Part shown: piece after piece, positions 25,479 to 34,840 of the stretch | Layout of the letters: each line of letters starts with the position of its first letter | Position numbering within the stretch: position 1 is the stretch's first letter | Source of the DNA: CAVUCE01 sp963739985 | GTDB taxonomy: Bacteria; Bacteroidota; Ignavibacteria; Ignavibacteriales; Ignavibacteriaceae | Assembly (NCBI GenBank): GCA_963739985.1 | Contig: CAVUCE010000005.1 | Span: forward strand, 248,001 to 312,000 | DNA: 64,000 nucleotides | Direction of reading: 5' to 3' | The notes under the pieces: model-generated | Databases searched by the model: none | Told to the model about the DNA's origin: nothing | The model's input: only the letters and a program-made list of their open reading frames with translations | Translations under genes and position numbers: made by a program

Positions 25479-27996
25479 ATGGCGGTTCAGAAAAAAGCAA
25501 AATCAACTAAGCAAGCAAAACCTAAAAGCGGAGAGAATTACTTTTCTATCTCTGTTGAAAAAAAGAAAAAGATCATTGGTATTCTATTAATGATTTTTTC
25601 TATTCTGGTTTTGTTAAGTATAGTTTCATATTCAAGATATGATAAAGCGAATTTAAATTATCGTTTATCCGATTTCTTTAAAGTTTTTAGCTCTAACAAA
25701 GATTTCTTGCAAAAAGTAGATACAACACGCAACTTACTTGGAATTTTTGGCGCTTATACCTCCGACTTTTTTATTAACTCTACATTGGGCGTATTCTCAA
25801 CAGTTTTCCCGATTATGTTTTTCCTCTGGGGATTTTCATTCTTTTAAAAAAATAGATTTTAGAAGATTAATTCATATCTCAAACTTCCTAATACTTTGCG
25901 GTATTTTACTTGCTACGTTTTTCGGAGTACTAAGAACTCATTATTCTGTTTTTACCGGAGTTTATGAATTATCGGGGTCTATTGGCGATTACCTCGGTGA
26001 AACATTCAGTCGATTGTTGGGCGGAGTAGGAAGCATAATATTTTTAGTTACTTCCGGAATTGTGCTTCTCATTTTTGCGTTTGATGTGAAAATTGAAATG
26101 ATATTTCACTTTATTAAAAACTTATTTGTCGGATCGGTTGATTCCATTAAAGAAGAGCTAGAAAAGAGTAAACAAGTTTCTGATCAAAAAGCTTCTGATG
26201 TGAACGATAATAATTTGAAAAAAATTAAAGATCTTAGAGGCGATAAAAAACAAAGGAAACTTTTAGCTAAAGAAGAAAAAGCTAAAACAAAAGCAGCCAA
26301 GAAAGAAACTGAGGAAGCCGATGCGAAAGCAGCAGAAGAAACTAGAATTAGGATTATAAGAAAAGATCAGCAGCCCAGCAAAAGTGATTCTGCAAAAAAT
26401 GAAAATGATGATGATAAGAAGGTTGACTTAGAAAAGGTCGGAGAAATTCCTTCGCCTTCTGAAATTGATAGAAATGAAGAAGCTAAACTTCCCAATCAAT
26501 GGGAAGAGAAAATAAAATACAAATTTCCTGGTATGGATTTGCTTGAGCCAACTCCACCGGAAAATTTTAAAGTAGCTGAAGAGGAATTGACGAGAAACGC
26601 GGAGCTTCTTAAAGAGAAATTAAAATTATTTGATATAGAGATTCAGGATATTTCCGTAACTCCAGGTCCTGTTGTAACTCTCTATGAAATTGTTCCTGCG
26701 CCCGGTGTTAAGATTAGTAAAATAGTTGGTTTGGAACATGATATAGCATTAGCTCTGGCTGCAAGAGGAATTAGAATTATAGCTCCTATTCCGGGTAAAA
26801 GCGCTATCGGTGTTGAAATTCCTAATACAGAAGCTTCTTTGGTTAACGCGCGTTCTGTTCTTGGTAAAATTTCAGAATCAAAAGCCGAACTTCCGCTTGC
26901 AATGGGAAAAACCATTAATGGTGATGTTTATATAACCGATCTCGCAAAAATGCCGCATATGTTAATAGCGGGTTCTACCGGCAGTGGAAAAAGCGTTGGA
27001 ATCAATATGATAATCGCTAGTTTACTGTATGCCAAGCATCCTTCCGAAGTAAAACTGATAATGATTGATCCGAAGAAAATTGAATTATCATTTTATAATA
27101 AATTAAGAAGGCACTACCTCGCTGTTTCTCCTGATCTTGATGAAGAAATTATAACAAATCCGCAAAACGCAATTTTATTGCTAAAATCCGTTGAGTACGA
27201 AATGGAAAGACGATACGATAAATTAGCAAAAGCCGGAGTTAGAAATATTGTTGATTACAATATAAAAGTCAGAGATGAAAAGAAGCGTCCTAAAGACACC
27301 GACACAATGAAACATCATCCTTTGCCTTATATGGTTGTAATTATTGATGAGTTAGCCGATTTAATGATTACAGCAGGTAAAGAAGTTGAAGAACCTATTG
27401 CGCGATTAGCCCAGCTTGCAAGAGCTGTTGGAATTCATCTTGTAGTTGCAACACAGCGGCCATCCGTGAATGTTATTACAGGCGTAATTAAAGCGAACTT
27501 TAGTGCAAGAGTAGCTTATCAAGTCGCTACTAAAATTGATTCCAGAACTATTTTGGATATGAACGGTGCAGAACAATTACTCGGAAAAGGCGATATGCTC
27601 TTCTTGCCGACAGGTTCTCCGAAGCCAAGCAGAATTCAAAATGCTTTTATTTCTACAGATGAAGTTGAAAGACTAACTGATTATATAAGTAAACAACACG
27701 GTTATTCTAAACCTTTCTTTTTACCTTCGCTATATGACAAGAAAAAAGAAACGGCAGGAAATTTCTTAACAGATCTCGATCCGATGTTCCAGGATGCGGC
27801 AAGAGTTATTGTGCGTCATCAGCAAGGTTCTGTTTCTCTTCTCCAAAGAAGATTAAAACTAGGCTATTCCAGAGCTGCAAGAATTGTAGATCAACTTGAA
27901 GAAGCCGGGATAGTTGGACCAAATGACGGAAGTAAGGCAAGGATTGTTTTGGTAGATAGTGAAGAACAACTTGAAACTATTTTAAGATCTTTATAA
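25479..27996 (+). CDS. ftsK: DNA translocase FtsK, interrupted by a +1 frameshift
   Basis: Membrane-anchored ATPase that pumps chromosomal DNA at the division septum and activates XerCD. ATG 25479 opens a frame encoding two membrane helices and stops at TAA 25845-25847; the rest, including two more helices, an acidic/Lys linker and the motor, is one frame over. Skipping one T in TTTTAAAAAAA (25842-25852) joins FSFF to KKIDF and gives 838 residues, a normal length. The motor has Walker A AGSTGSGKSVG, Walker B VVIIDELADL and RPSVNVITG; the gamma winged-helix domain (QGSVSLLQRRLKLGY) ends the protein. See findings for error versus programmed shift. Confidence 0.88.
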
Positions 27997-28059
27997 TCAC
28001 TTTTCTCTTTTGCTCCCAATTAAAAGATCAAAAAAAGTGTGAAAAATTAAAAACTAGAT

Positions 28060-29034
28060 TTGTTAAAACGATTTAAAATAACAAAACCGGAAGATGAATT
28101 TCAGGATTTAGGCTTCGGGAATAAAGCTTCTAATCAGGGAAAGCGTCTTGTAAATCAGGACGGTTCTTTCAATGTTGTACGGCGTGGTATGCCTATTTCG
28201 CAATCACTAAGCTTTTATCATTGGCTGCTCGAAATGTCCTGGTTCAAATTTAATTCTATTGTAGTTCTGGCTTATGTTTTAATCAATTTATTTTTTGCAT
28301 CTTTGTATGAATTGATAGGAGTGGGGCATTTAGGTGGAATTATTGGTAGAACCGGATTTGATAAATTCATGGATGCATTTTTCTTTAGTGTTCAAACTTT
28401 TACAACTGTGGGTTACGGTAGAATTTCTCCAATTGGAATTGAAGCCGGATCAATTGCGACTATTGAATCTCTTTTCGGTTTGATGGGTTTTGCTTTAGCA
28501 ACCGGTTTGCTTTACGGTAGATTTTCGCGTCCGAATGCGAAAATAATTTATAGTAAAAAAGCTATATTTGCCAATTATAGAGAAATAACAGGATTTATGT
28601 TTAGAATAGCAAATGCGCGCAAGAACCAGCTTATTGAGGTTGAGATTCAAGTTGTTCTATCTATTCAGGAAGTAAATAATGGCGTAGTAAAACGAAGATT
28701 TCATGATTTAACGCTTGAAAGGAAGAAAGTAAATTTCTTTCCGTTAACATGGACGATAGTGCATCCTATCACTCAAGATAGTCCGTTGAATGGAGTTAGT
28801 TATCAAGATCTTTTAGACGGAGATGCAGAGTTTTTAATCTTGTTGAAAGCTTTTGATGATACGTTTTCACAAACCGTTCATTCTAGAACTTCTTATAAAT
28901 CAAATGAAATTGAATGGGGAGCTAAATTCAGTAATATTTTTGTTGATTCCGATAATGATGAAACTATAGCTGATATGGGCAAAATTCATGATTTTGAAAA
29001 AATGGAGTTAAACCAAACAACTAATTCTGATTAG
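28060..29034 (+). CDS. Inward-rectifier potassium channel (KirBac-like)
   Basis: 324 residues. Two membrane helices (about 63-84 and 127-150) flank a pore loop with the K+ selectivity filter TVGYG (116-120). The cytoplasmic immunoglobulin-like Kir domain follows (about 165-300), including FRIANARKNQLIEVEIQV and the LTWTIVHPI segment. The slide helix region (LSFYHWLLEMSWFKF) precedes the first helix. Start is TTG 28060. This is a prokaryotic homologue of eukaryotic Kir channels. The gene lies 63 bases after ftsK and has no obvious partner nearby. Confidence 0.92.
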   Translation: MLKRFKITKPEDEFQDLGFGNKASNQGKRLVNQDGSFNVVRRGMPISQSLSFYHWLLEMSWFKFNSIVVLAYVLINLFFASLYELIGVGHLGGIIGRTGFDKFMDAFFFSVQTFTTVGYGRISPIGIEAGSIATIESLFGLMGFALATGLLYGRFSRPNAKIIYSKKAIFANYREITGFMFRIANARKNQLIEVEIQVVLSIQEVNNGVVKRRFHDLTLERKKVNFFPLTWTIVHPITQDSPLNGVSYQDLLDGDAEFLILLKAFDDTFSQTVHSRTSYKSNEIEWGAKFSNIFVDSDNDETIADMGKIHDFEKMELNQTTNSD

Positions 29035-29117
29035 TTGTATCAAAACTTTATTGATTTTATATGTCTATAATAATTCATAAATTAAATCTCATTATTGTAT
29101 AATAATCGCTAATTTGG

Positions 29118-29723
29118 ATGAAGAAAATAACAGTAATTCTATTAACGTTTGCAATATGTATTGCAACTTCTTATGCTTATTTAAGCGGCGAACAGCTTCT
29201 TAAATCGCTTCAGAACAATTTCAACTCTTTGGATGATATTTCCGCAGAGTTTCAACAATTAACAAATGGAAATGTTAATCTCTCCGGTAAGTTATATTTT
29301 AAAAAACCGGAAAACTTAAGATTAGAAATACAAAATGTTACTATAGTTTCAGATGGAGTTACTAATTGGAACTATAATAAAAAACAAAACAAAGTTCTAA
29401 TCAGTAACTACGATTCTTCTAACCCTTCAATATTTTCTCTCAATAATTTTGTTAACAAATATCCTTCGAAATGTAATGTTAGCTCCGAAAATGTTGGCGG
29501 GGAAGAGATTTTAATTTTGAAACCAAGAGACAACAGTTTGAATTTTACCAGTGCGAAAATATGGTTAAATCACGAGCAACTAATAAAACAAATTAAAATT
29601 AAAGCAACAGATGGTTCTGACATAGAAGTAAAATTCTATAAGTACAAAATTAACCCTAAACTAAGTAAATCTACATTTACCTTCACTCCGCCTGAAGGAA
29701 GTAACGTAATCGACCTCAGGTGA
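29118..29723 (+). CDS. LolA-like outer-membrane lipoprotein carrier
   Basis: 201 residues with a signal peptide (KKITVILLTFAICIATSYA). The mature part matches LolA-like periplasmic carriers: LLKSLQNNFNSLDDISAEFQQ at the start, GKLYFKKPENLRLEI, DGVTNWNYNKKQNKV and FTFTPPEGSNVID at the end. LolA ferries lipoproteins from LolCDE to the outer membrane. Lol homologues in this lineage are divergent, so lipoprotein transfer is probable rather than certain. Four bases separate it from the next gene. Confidence 0.85.
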   Translation: MKKITVILLTFAICIATSYAYLSGEQLLKSLQNNFNSLDDISAEFQQLTNGNVNLSGKLYFKKPENLRLEIQNVTIVSDGVTNWNYNKKQNKVLISNYDSSNPSIFSLNNFVNKYPSKCNVSSENVGGEEILILKPRDNSLNFTSAKIWLNHEQLIKQIKIKATDGSDIEVKFYKYKINPKLSKSTFTFTPPEGSNVIDLR

Positions 29724-29727
29724 ACTG

Positions 29728-30765
29728 ATGAAAAAACCAACTTTTAAAAGTTCTATTAAATATTTAATGTCTTTTGCGTTAAGCGCTGTGTTCTTATATA
29801 TAGCATTTTACGATGTTAATTTTGGACAAGTTATGCAGCGCGTGGAGCAAGCATCTATATTTTGGGTTATTGTTTTTATAGCTGCGCTATTGCTTTCCCA
29901 TCTTCTGCGTGCAATTAGATGGAAAGTAATTCTTAGTTCTGTTAAACCGGATGCTAAGCTTAAGAATCTCTTCGGTGCTTTGATGGTAGGTTACGGAGTT
30001 AATTGTGTTGTCCCTAGATTAGGCGAAATTTCGAGAGCAGCTTTATTAGGTAAGTGGGAAAGAATATCCCGTTCAGCAATGTTTGGAACTGTGATTGTTG
30101 AACGTGTGATAGACATGATTTTTCTTGGTTTGGCAGTTTTGGTTTCAGTTTTTATCTGGACCGAAAGTTTATATGATAAATTTGTTTGGCTAAAATCAGC
30201 ACTTTATATAACCGGTGCGGGAATGTTCCTTATTATACTTTTTCTTTATCTAACTATAAAGATGAAAAAGAAATTCTACGGAATTATCCTTAAAATGATC
30301 GGTAAAATTTCCGGAAAAGCAGCAGAAAAATCAGCTTACATTTTTGATATGCTCACTGAAGGCTTTTCAAGTTTGAAAGGGACTAAAAATTACATTTACA
30401 CAATAGTATTAAGTATTGCTATAATGATGGTTTATGCTCTTGTTTCCTACATAGGGTTTTATACTATAGGAATGCAGAATATAAAACACGTAACTTACGA
30501 AATGGGTTGGGTGTTAATGAGTATAAGTGCAATCGGAGTCGTAATTCCGACACCTGGCGCAACCGGCTCATATCACACTTTAACAAAAGCAGCGCTTGTC
30601 CTTTTGTTTGGATTCAATGAAACAATTAGTTTAGCATATGCTTTTCTAACGCACATTATTTCTTACTTACTTTTTATCATCATTGCGTTAATTGTATTTT
30701 TTGTATTAAACAGACAGCATGAAAGTTTAATAAATGTTGTTGAAACGGAATTGGAAGATTTATGA
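29728..30765 (+). CDS. Flippase-like membrane protein (lysylphosphatidylglycerol synthase TM region family)
   Basis: 345 residues with about eight transmembrane helices and no soluble transferase domain. It belongs to the UPF0104/LPG_synthase_TM family, the membrane half of MprF. Conserved pieces are LRAIRWKVIL, GYGVNCVVPRLGEISRAALL, TVIVERVIDMIFL and IPTPGATGSYHTLT. Family members move lipids or regulate glycosyltransferases; the substrate here is unknown. It overlaps the next gene by 4 bases (ATGA). Confidence 0.85.
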   Translation: MKKPTFKSSIKYLMSFALSAVFLYIAFYDVNFGQVMQRVEQASIFWVIVFIAALLLSHLLRAIRWKVILSSVKPDAKLKNLFGALMVGYGVNCVVPRLGEISRAALLGKWERISRSAMFGTVIVERVIDMIFLGLAVLVSVFIWTESLYDKFVWLKSALYITGAGMFLIILFLYLTIKMKKKFYGIILKMIGKISGKAAEKSAYIFDMLTEGFSSLKGTKNYIYTIVLSIAIMMVYALVSYIGFYTIGMQNIKHVTYEMGWVLMSISAIGVVIPTPGATGSYHTLTKAALVLLFGFNETISLAYAFLTHIISYLLFIIIALIVFFVLNRQHESLINVVETELEDL

Positions 30766-31391
30766 AGTATTTAGTCCTTTTCGCATCGATTTTTATCATA
30801 ACAACAACTGCTAACGCACAATACGAAATACGAGCTGGAATGGGAATTGATTTTGCTTATACACCTTCTCTAAATGATTACTTACTTTTGTACAGCGGAC
30901 AAAAAAATAGTTTCAATTCTGCTGTTAATTTTTCCGGGGAATTTGGTTACAGATTAAATGATCATTACCAAATAGGTTTAGATATGGGTTATTTAATAAA
31001 TTCATTTAATTATAATCTATCAGTAGGTAACTATCAATTCAGTTATAATATTATTGCTCCGACAATAATGAATTATTATGTAATTAGAGGTGTTGGTTAT
31101 AAATTTAAATTTGGCGGCGGAATCGGTCCTAGGTTTACTTCTGCTTCGGAAAACCTACCTGCTTTTCCTGGTTCAATTAAATACACTACAACCGGTTTTG
31201 GTTTGATGTTGAGAGCTGAGGGCGGAACAATTTTAAGCGGAAATTTATATGCAAGTATAGGGGGAGATTTAAAATATGATTTTAATGGTGAGCTGAAGAA
31301 CGGCGGCAAGAATTTAGTAAATAACGGCAGCAACGTTAATCTCGATTCTTTTTCTGTCGGAGTTAGGCTTGGAGTAATGTATCTTTTCTAG
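30762..31391 (+). CDS. Outer-membrane beta-barrel protein
   Basis: 209 residues with a signal peptide ending near NAQ (NAQYEIRAG). Alternating aromatic/polar strands such as FNSAVNFSGEFGYRL, YQIGLDMGYLI and YKFKFGGGIGPRF, and a terminal aromatic residue (VGVRLGVMYLF), fit an OmpX/OmpA-like eight-strand barrel. No specific function can be given. It is coupled to the preceding flippase-like gene and lies 10 bases before uppP, suggesting an envelope-related transcript. Confidence 0.75.
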   Translation: MKYLVLFASIFIITTTANAQYEIRAGMGIDFAYTPSLNDYLLLYSGQKNSFNSAVNFSGEFGYRLNDHYQIGLDMGYLINSFNYNLSVGNYQFSYNIIAPTIMNYYVIRGVGYKFKFGGGIGPRFTSASENLPAFPGSIKYTTTGFGLMLRAEGGTILSGNLYASIGGDLKYDFNGELKNGGKNLVNNGSNVNLDSFSVGVRLGVMYLF

Positions 31392-31400
31392 GAGGAACAA

Positions 31401-32249
31401 TTGAGTTTTCTTGAAGCTATTTTTCTAGGTATTATTCAAGGCTTAACCGAGTTTTTGCCTATTAGCAGTACCGGTCATCTAACTCTTGCCGGAAAGTTAA
31501 TGAATCTCATCTCCAGTGATCACCCTGAACATTGGACAGCGTTTATCGCGGTTATACAACTTGGGACGCTAATTTCCGTGTTGATATATTTCCGTCACGA
31601 TTTATTTAATATTATATCTGATTTTGTAAGCGAGAATTTAGCCAAACGCATTCCATTTCAAAAACAAACACAAAATTCAAAACTTGGCTGGCTGATTATC
31701 GCAGGTTCTATCCCTGTTGGCGTGCTTGGATTATCTCTTAAAAAGATAATTGAAGGAACACTTACAAAAGATTTATATGTGATTGCTATAAGTTTAATTG
31801 TTCTTGCAATAATTCTTGCAATTGCAGAAAAGACTGCAAAGTTTAAGAAAGAAATGAAGGATATAACAGTTAAGGACGCTGTTCTAATTGGTGTAGCTCA
31901 GTGTTTTGCTTTGATTCCAGGTTCATCCAGATCCGGAACAACTATAACCGGCGGTTTATTTTTAGGGTTGAACAGAGAAACCGCAGCAAGATTTTCGTTT
32001 TTACTTAGTATTCCCGCCGTTTTTGCAAGTGGTCTTTTAGAGCTTTATGAAGCGCTAAAATTTATTGACGGCTCGATGGCGGTAAATTTAATTTTTTCAA
32101 CAATTGCGGCCGGAATTACCGGTTATATAGCTATAGATTTTCTCTTGAAATTTTTGCGAAAGAATACTACGTTTTTATTCGTCTATTATAGAATAGGCTT
32201 AGGAATTCTTATTTTAATATTATTATACTCAAAAGTTATTCTTCCATAG
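31401..32249 (+). CDS. uppP: Undecaprenyl-diphosphate phosphatase UppP (BacA)
   Basis: 282 residues; integral membrane enzyme that recycles undecaprenyl pyrophosphate to the monophosphate carrier used for peptidoglycan and O-antigen synthesis. Signature sequences are GLTEFLPISSTGHL (14-27) with the catalytic Glu, and LIPGSSRSGTTITGG in the second repeat. About eight membrane helices are seen. Start is TTG 31401 preceded by a perfect AGGAGG. Loss of this activity causes bacitracin sensitivity in other bacteria. Confidence 0.96.
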   Translation: MSFLEAIFLGIIQGLTEFLPISSTGHLTLAGKLMNLISSDHPEHWTAFIAVIQLGTLISVLIYFRHDLFNIISDFVSENLAKRIPFQKQTQNSKLGWLIIAGSIPVGVLGLSLKKIIEGTLTKDLYVIAISLIVLAIILAIAEKTAKFKKEMKDITVKDAVLIGVAQCFALIPGSSRSGTTITGGLFLGLNRETAARFSFLLSIPAVFASGLLELYEALKFIDGSMAVNLIFSTIAAGITGYIAIDFLLKFLRKNTTFLFVYYRIGLGILILILLYSKVILP

Positions 32250-32258
32250 GAGATAAAA

Positions 32259-32885
32259 ATGAAAAAGTTTTTTTATTTACCGGCTCTAATAATATTGAGT
32301 GCAACAATGCTTGCATGCACGCCAATAAAAAATCAGAAAGAAATTAAATCAAAAAATAACAAAGAAAGCAGTTTAATGAGCGATTCAACAAAGACAAACG
32401 ATACAACTTATACAGCAACAATTTCTACTAACATGGGCGATATTAAATTAGAGCTATTCCCTGAAGCTGCTCCAAAAGCAGTTGAAAATTTTGTTGTCCA
32501 TGCAGAGAAAGGTTACTACAATGGAGTTATTTTTCATCGGGTAATTGACGGATTCATGATTCAAGGCGGTGATCCTACAGGAACCGGACGTGGCGGAGAA
32601 AGTATATGGGGCGGAAAATTTGATGATGAAATTAGTCCTAATTTGAAATTTGACAGCGCAGGAATTTTAGCGATGGCAAATGCCGGACCAAATACAAACG
32701 GAAGTCAGTTTTTCATAACTGTCGCTGCAACACCATGGCTTGATGGGCATTATACAATTTTCGGAAAAGTTATTGGCGGAATGGATGTAGTTTATGAAAT
32801 TAGCAAAGTAAAGCGAAATGCAGCAGATCGTCCGCTTACAGATATAGAAATGAATACAGTTACTATCGAAAAAACAGCTAAATAA
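32259..32885 (+). CDS. Cyclophilin-type peptidyl-prolyl isomerase lipoprotein
   Basis: 208 residues. A lipoprotein signal peptide has the modified Cys at 20 (TMLAC), followed by a Lys/Ser/Thr-rich tether and a complete cyclophilin domain: TNMGDIKLELFPEAAPKAVENF, GVIFHRVIDGFMIQGGDP with the catalytic Arg, GSQFFITVAATPWLDGHYTIFGKV. It catalyses cis-trans isomerisation of prolyl bonds, probably for envelope proteins. GGAG precedes the ATG. A terminator follows within 30 bases, ending this envelope gene run. Confidence 0.93.
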   Translation: MKKFFYLPALIILSATMLACTPIKNQKEIKSKNNKESSLMSDSTKTNDTTYTATISTNMGDIKLELFPEAAPKAVENFVVHAEKGYYNGVIFHRVIDGFMIQGGDPTGTGRGGESIWGGKFDDEISPNLKFDSAGILAMANAGPNTNGSQFFITVAATPWLDGHYTIFGKVIGGMDVVYEISKVKRNAADRPLTDIEMNTVTIEKTAK

Positions 32886-32910
32886 TATTTAGCATAATAT
32901 TTGTTTATTG

Positions 32911-32937
32911 ACCCGCGAAATATCCGCGGGTTTTTTT
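32911..32937 (+). terminator. Intrinsic terminator after the cyclophilin gene
   Basis: ACCCGCG (32911-32917) and CGCGGGT (32925-32931) form a 7-bp GC-rich stem with a 7-base loop, running into a tract of T residues (32931-32937). Confidence 0.9.
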
Positions 32938-33226
32938 ATGCTAATTTATTAACTTCACGGTTTAGTGAAAGATGGGTTAAGTAATTATATGTCCTCTGCA
33001 AGGAAAATAATTCTTTGCGGTATATGTCTGTAACATTCCGATCTAGATTTTAATCAGAAGAAAATCTGCAAAAATATTATATTCGAACTACAAAAACGGA
33101 TTATCTGATGCAGATTATTTGAATCTACTTTATAATTTTCTAAATTCTATACCACAATCCTCATAAACGTTAAAAGTGATTATTCTTTAAATTGAATTGC
33201 CAAATAACCACACAAATAATAAACCA
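32938..33226. other. Gene-free region before the SNF transporter
   Basis: About 290 bases of AT-rich DNA after the terminator. It must carry the promoter for the SNF transporter gene, but no clear promoter consensus, hairpin or small gene was recognised. Confidence 0.4.
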
Positions 33227-34693
33227 ATGAAACAAGAAGAATATTTCTCATCTCGCTGGACCTTAATTATTGCAACAATCGGTATTGCCGTGGGTACCGG
33301 AAATATCTGGAGATTTTCAAGAATCGTAGCTCAAAACGGCGGCGGATCATTTTTAATTCCTTGGATGATATTTTTATTAATCTGGTCGGTTCCATTAATA
33401 ATTGCAGAGTTTGCGCTTGGTAAATCAACTCGTTTTGGACCTGTAGGAGCTATTGCAAAAACCGCCGGGAAAAATTTTGGATGGATGGGGGCTTTTATTG
33501 TTCTGGTTTCAACGGCTATTATGTTTTATTATTCTGTTGTTACCGGTTGGTGTTTAAGATATTTTATTTCGGCTTTTACCGGGGATTTATTTAGTACGTC
33601 TCAGCATCTAAAATATTGGGAATCATTTTCTACAAGTTATCAGCCGCTTTTATTTCACTTTTTTGCTATGCTGTTTGTAGCTTTTGTGGTTTATCGAGGA
33701 GTTACAAAAGGAATTGAAAAAGTAACAAAGTTTATGGTTCCGGCATTACTATTAATTTTAATTTTTCTTTTTATAAGAGCCGTTACACTTCCTAACGCGA
33801 TGGATGGAATTAAATATTTCTTCACTCCGCATCTAGATGTAATGCTTGATTATAAAGTTTGGCTTAACGCGTTAACACAAAATGCGTGGGATACAGGTGC
33901 TGGCTGGGGATTGATATTAACTTATGCAATTTACATGAAGAAAAAGGAAGATATTTCACTTAATGCGGCTTTAATCGGTTTTGGAAATAACGCTGTTTCT
34001 TTGCTTGCGGGAATTACAATCTTCTCAACCGTATTTGCTTTAAGTTCAGTAGATGCAATGAGACAAATTACTCAATCGGGTCCTGCAAACACGGGTTTAA
34101 CATTTATTTATCTCCCGCTTTTATTCTCAAAAATATCAACGCATTATTGGTTAAATGTTTTATTCGCTTCAATGTTTTTTATCGCCCTGTTTTTTGCGGC
34201 TGTTACTTCCCTTATCTCAATGGTAGAGCTTTCAACAAGAACATTAATTGACTTTGGGTTTAAAAGAAGGAAGGCGATTATTTATGTTGCCGTCGCGGGA
34301 TTTTTACTTGGTATTCCTTCGGCATTAAACACAGATTTTTTTACAAACCAAGATTGGGTTTGGGGTGTTGGCTTAATATTAAGCGGCGCATTTATTTCTT
34401 TTTCTATTATTAAATACGGCGTTGATAAGTTTAGGCGTGAGATAATAAACGGATACGGAAGCGATGTAAAAATAGGTAAATGGTATAATTACATGATCGG
34501 AGTATTGGTGCCGGTTCAAGTTGTTTTGCTTATTTCATGGTGGCTAATTTCTTCTGCCAGCTGGGACCCCGAGTGGTGGAATCCATTTCATATGGAAAAT
34601 GCGGGAACGTGTATTTTTCAATGGGCGATTGTTCTAACGGTTTTTATTACATTTAACAAAGCAATTGTTAAGCATACATTAAATGATGAATAA
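33227..34693 (+). CDS. Sodium-dependent amino-acid transporter, SNF/NSS family
   Basis: 488 residues from ATG 33227; a TTG at 33197 would add ten residues, but the family sequence starts right after MKQEEYFSSRW. It has about 11-12 membrane helices. The Na+/substrate site of helix 1 is IGIAVGTGNIWRF, and helix 6 carries AWDTGAGWG. NSS members import amino acids with Na+. The small membrane protein encoded just downstream is like MetS, which accompanies the MetP methionine/alanine transporter, so MetP-like specificity is plausible. The two genes are 24 bases apart. Confidence 0.92.
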   Translation: MKQEEYFSSRWTLIIATIGIAVGTGNIWRFSRIVAQNGGGSFLIPWMIFLLIWSVPLIIAEFALGKSTRFGPVGAIAKTAGKNFGWMGAFIVLVSTAIMFYYSVVTGWCLRYFISAFTGDLFSTSQHLKYWESFSTSYQPLLFHFFAMLFVAFVVYRGVTKGIEKVTKFMVPALLLILIFLFIRAVTLPNAMDGIKYFFTPHLDVMLDYKVWLNALTQNAWDTGAGWGLILTYAIYMKKKEDISLNAALIGFGNNAVSLLAGITIFSTVFALSSVDAMRQITQSGPANTGLTFIYLPLLFSKISTHYWLNVLFASMFFIALFFAAVTSLISMVELSTRTLIDFGFKRRKAIIYVAVAGFLLGIPSALNTDFFTNQDWVWGVGLILSGAFISFSIIKYGVDKFRREIINGYGSDVKIGKWYNYMIGVLVPVQVVLLISWWLISSASWDPEWWNPFHMENAGTCIFQWAIVLTVFITFNKAIVKHTLNDE

Positions 34694-34717
34694 CTAACAA
34701 ACAAAGAGTTTATTACA

Positions 34718-34840
34718 ATGCAGGGAATTACTATTTTTACTATGGTCTTAGTCTTAGGTGTTGTGTGGGGAGGACTAATCTTCTTTTTAACACGTGCTGT
34801 AAAATATGAGAAATTAAAAGCGAAAAATGGCGAAAAGTAA
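34718..34840 (+). CDS. MetS-like small subunit of NSS transporter
   Basis: A 40-residue protein, consisting of one membrane helix (about 4-26) followed by a positively charged tail (RAVKYEKLKAKNGEK). Size, topology and position directly after an NSS transporter gene match the MetS small subunit described with MetP in Corynebacterium and found beside many bacterial NSS genes. The pattern GVVWGGLIFFL is typical of these peptides. It overlaps the holA start by 14 bases. It is easily missed by gene finders because of its size. Confidence 0.85.
   Translation: MQGITIFTMVLVLGVVWGGLIFFLTRAVKYEKLKAKNGEK

Noticed and set aside
27999..28058. Possible terminator between ftsK and the Kir channel gene
   Set aside because: CACTTTT and AAAAGTG-like arms exist, but the stem is AT-rich, the loop is long and no T tract follows.
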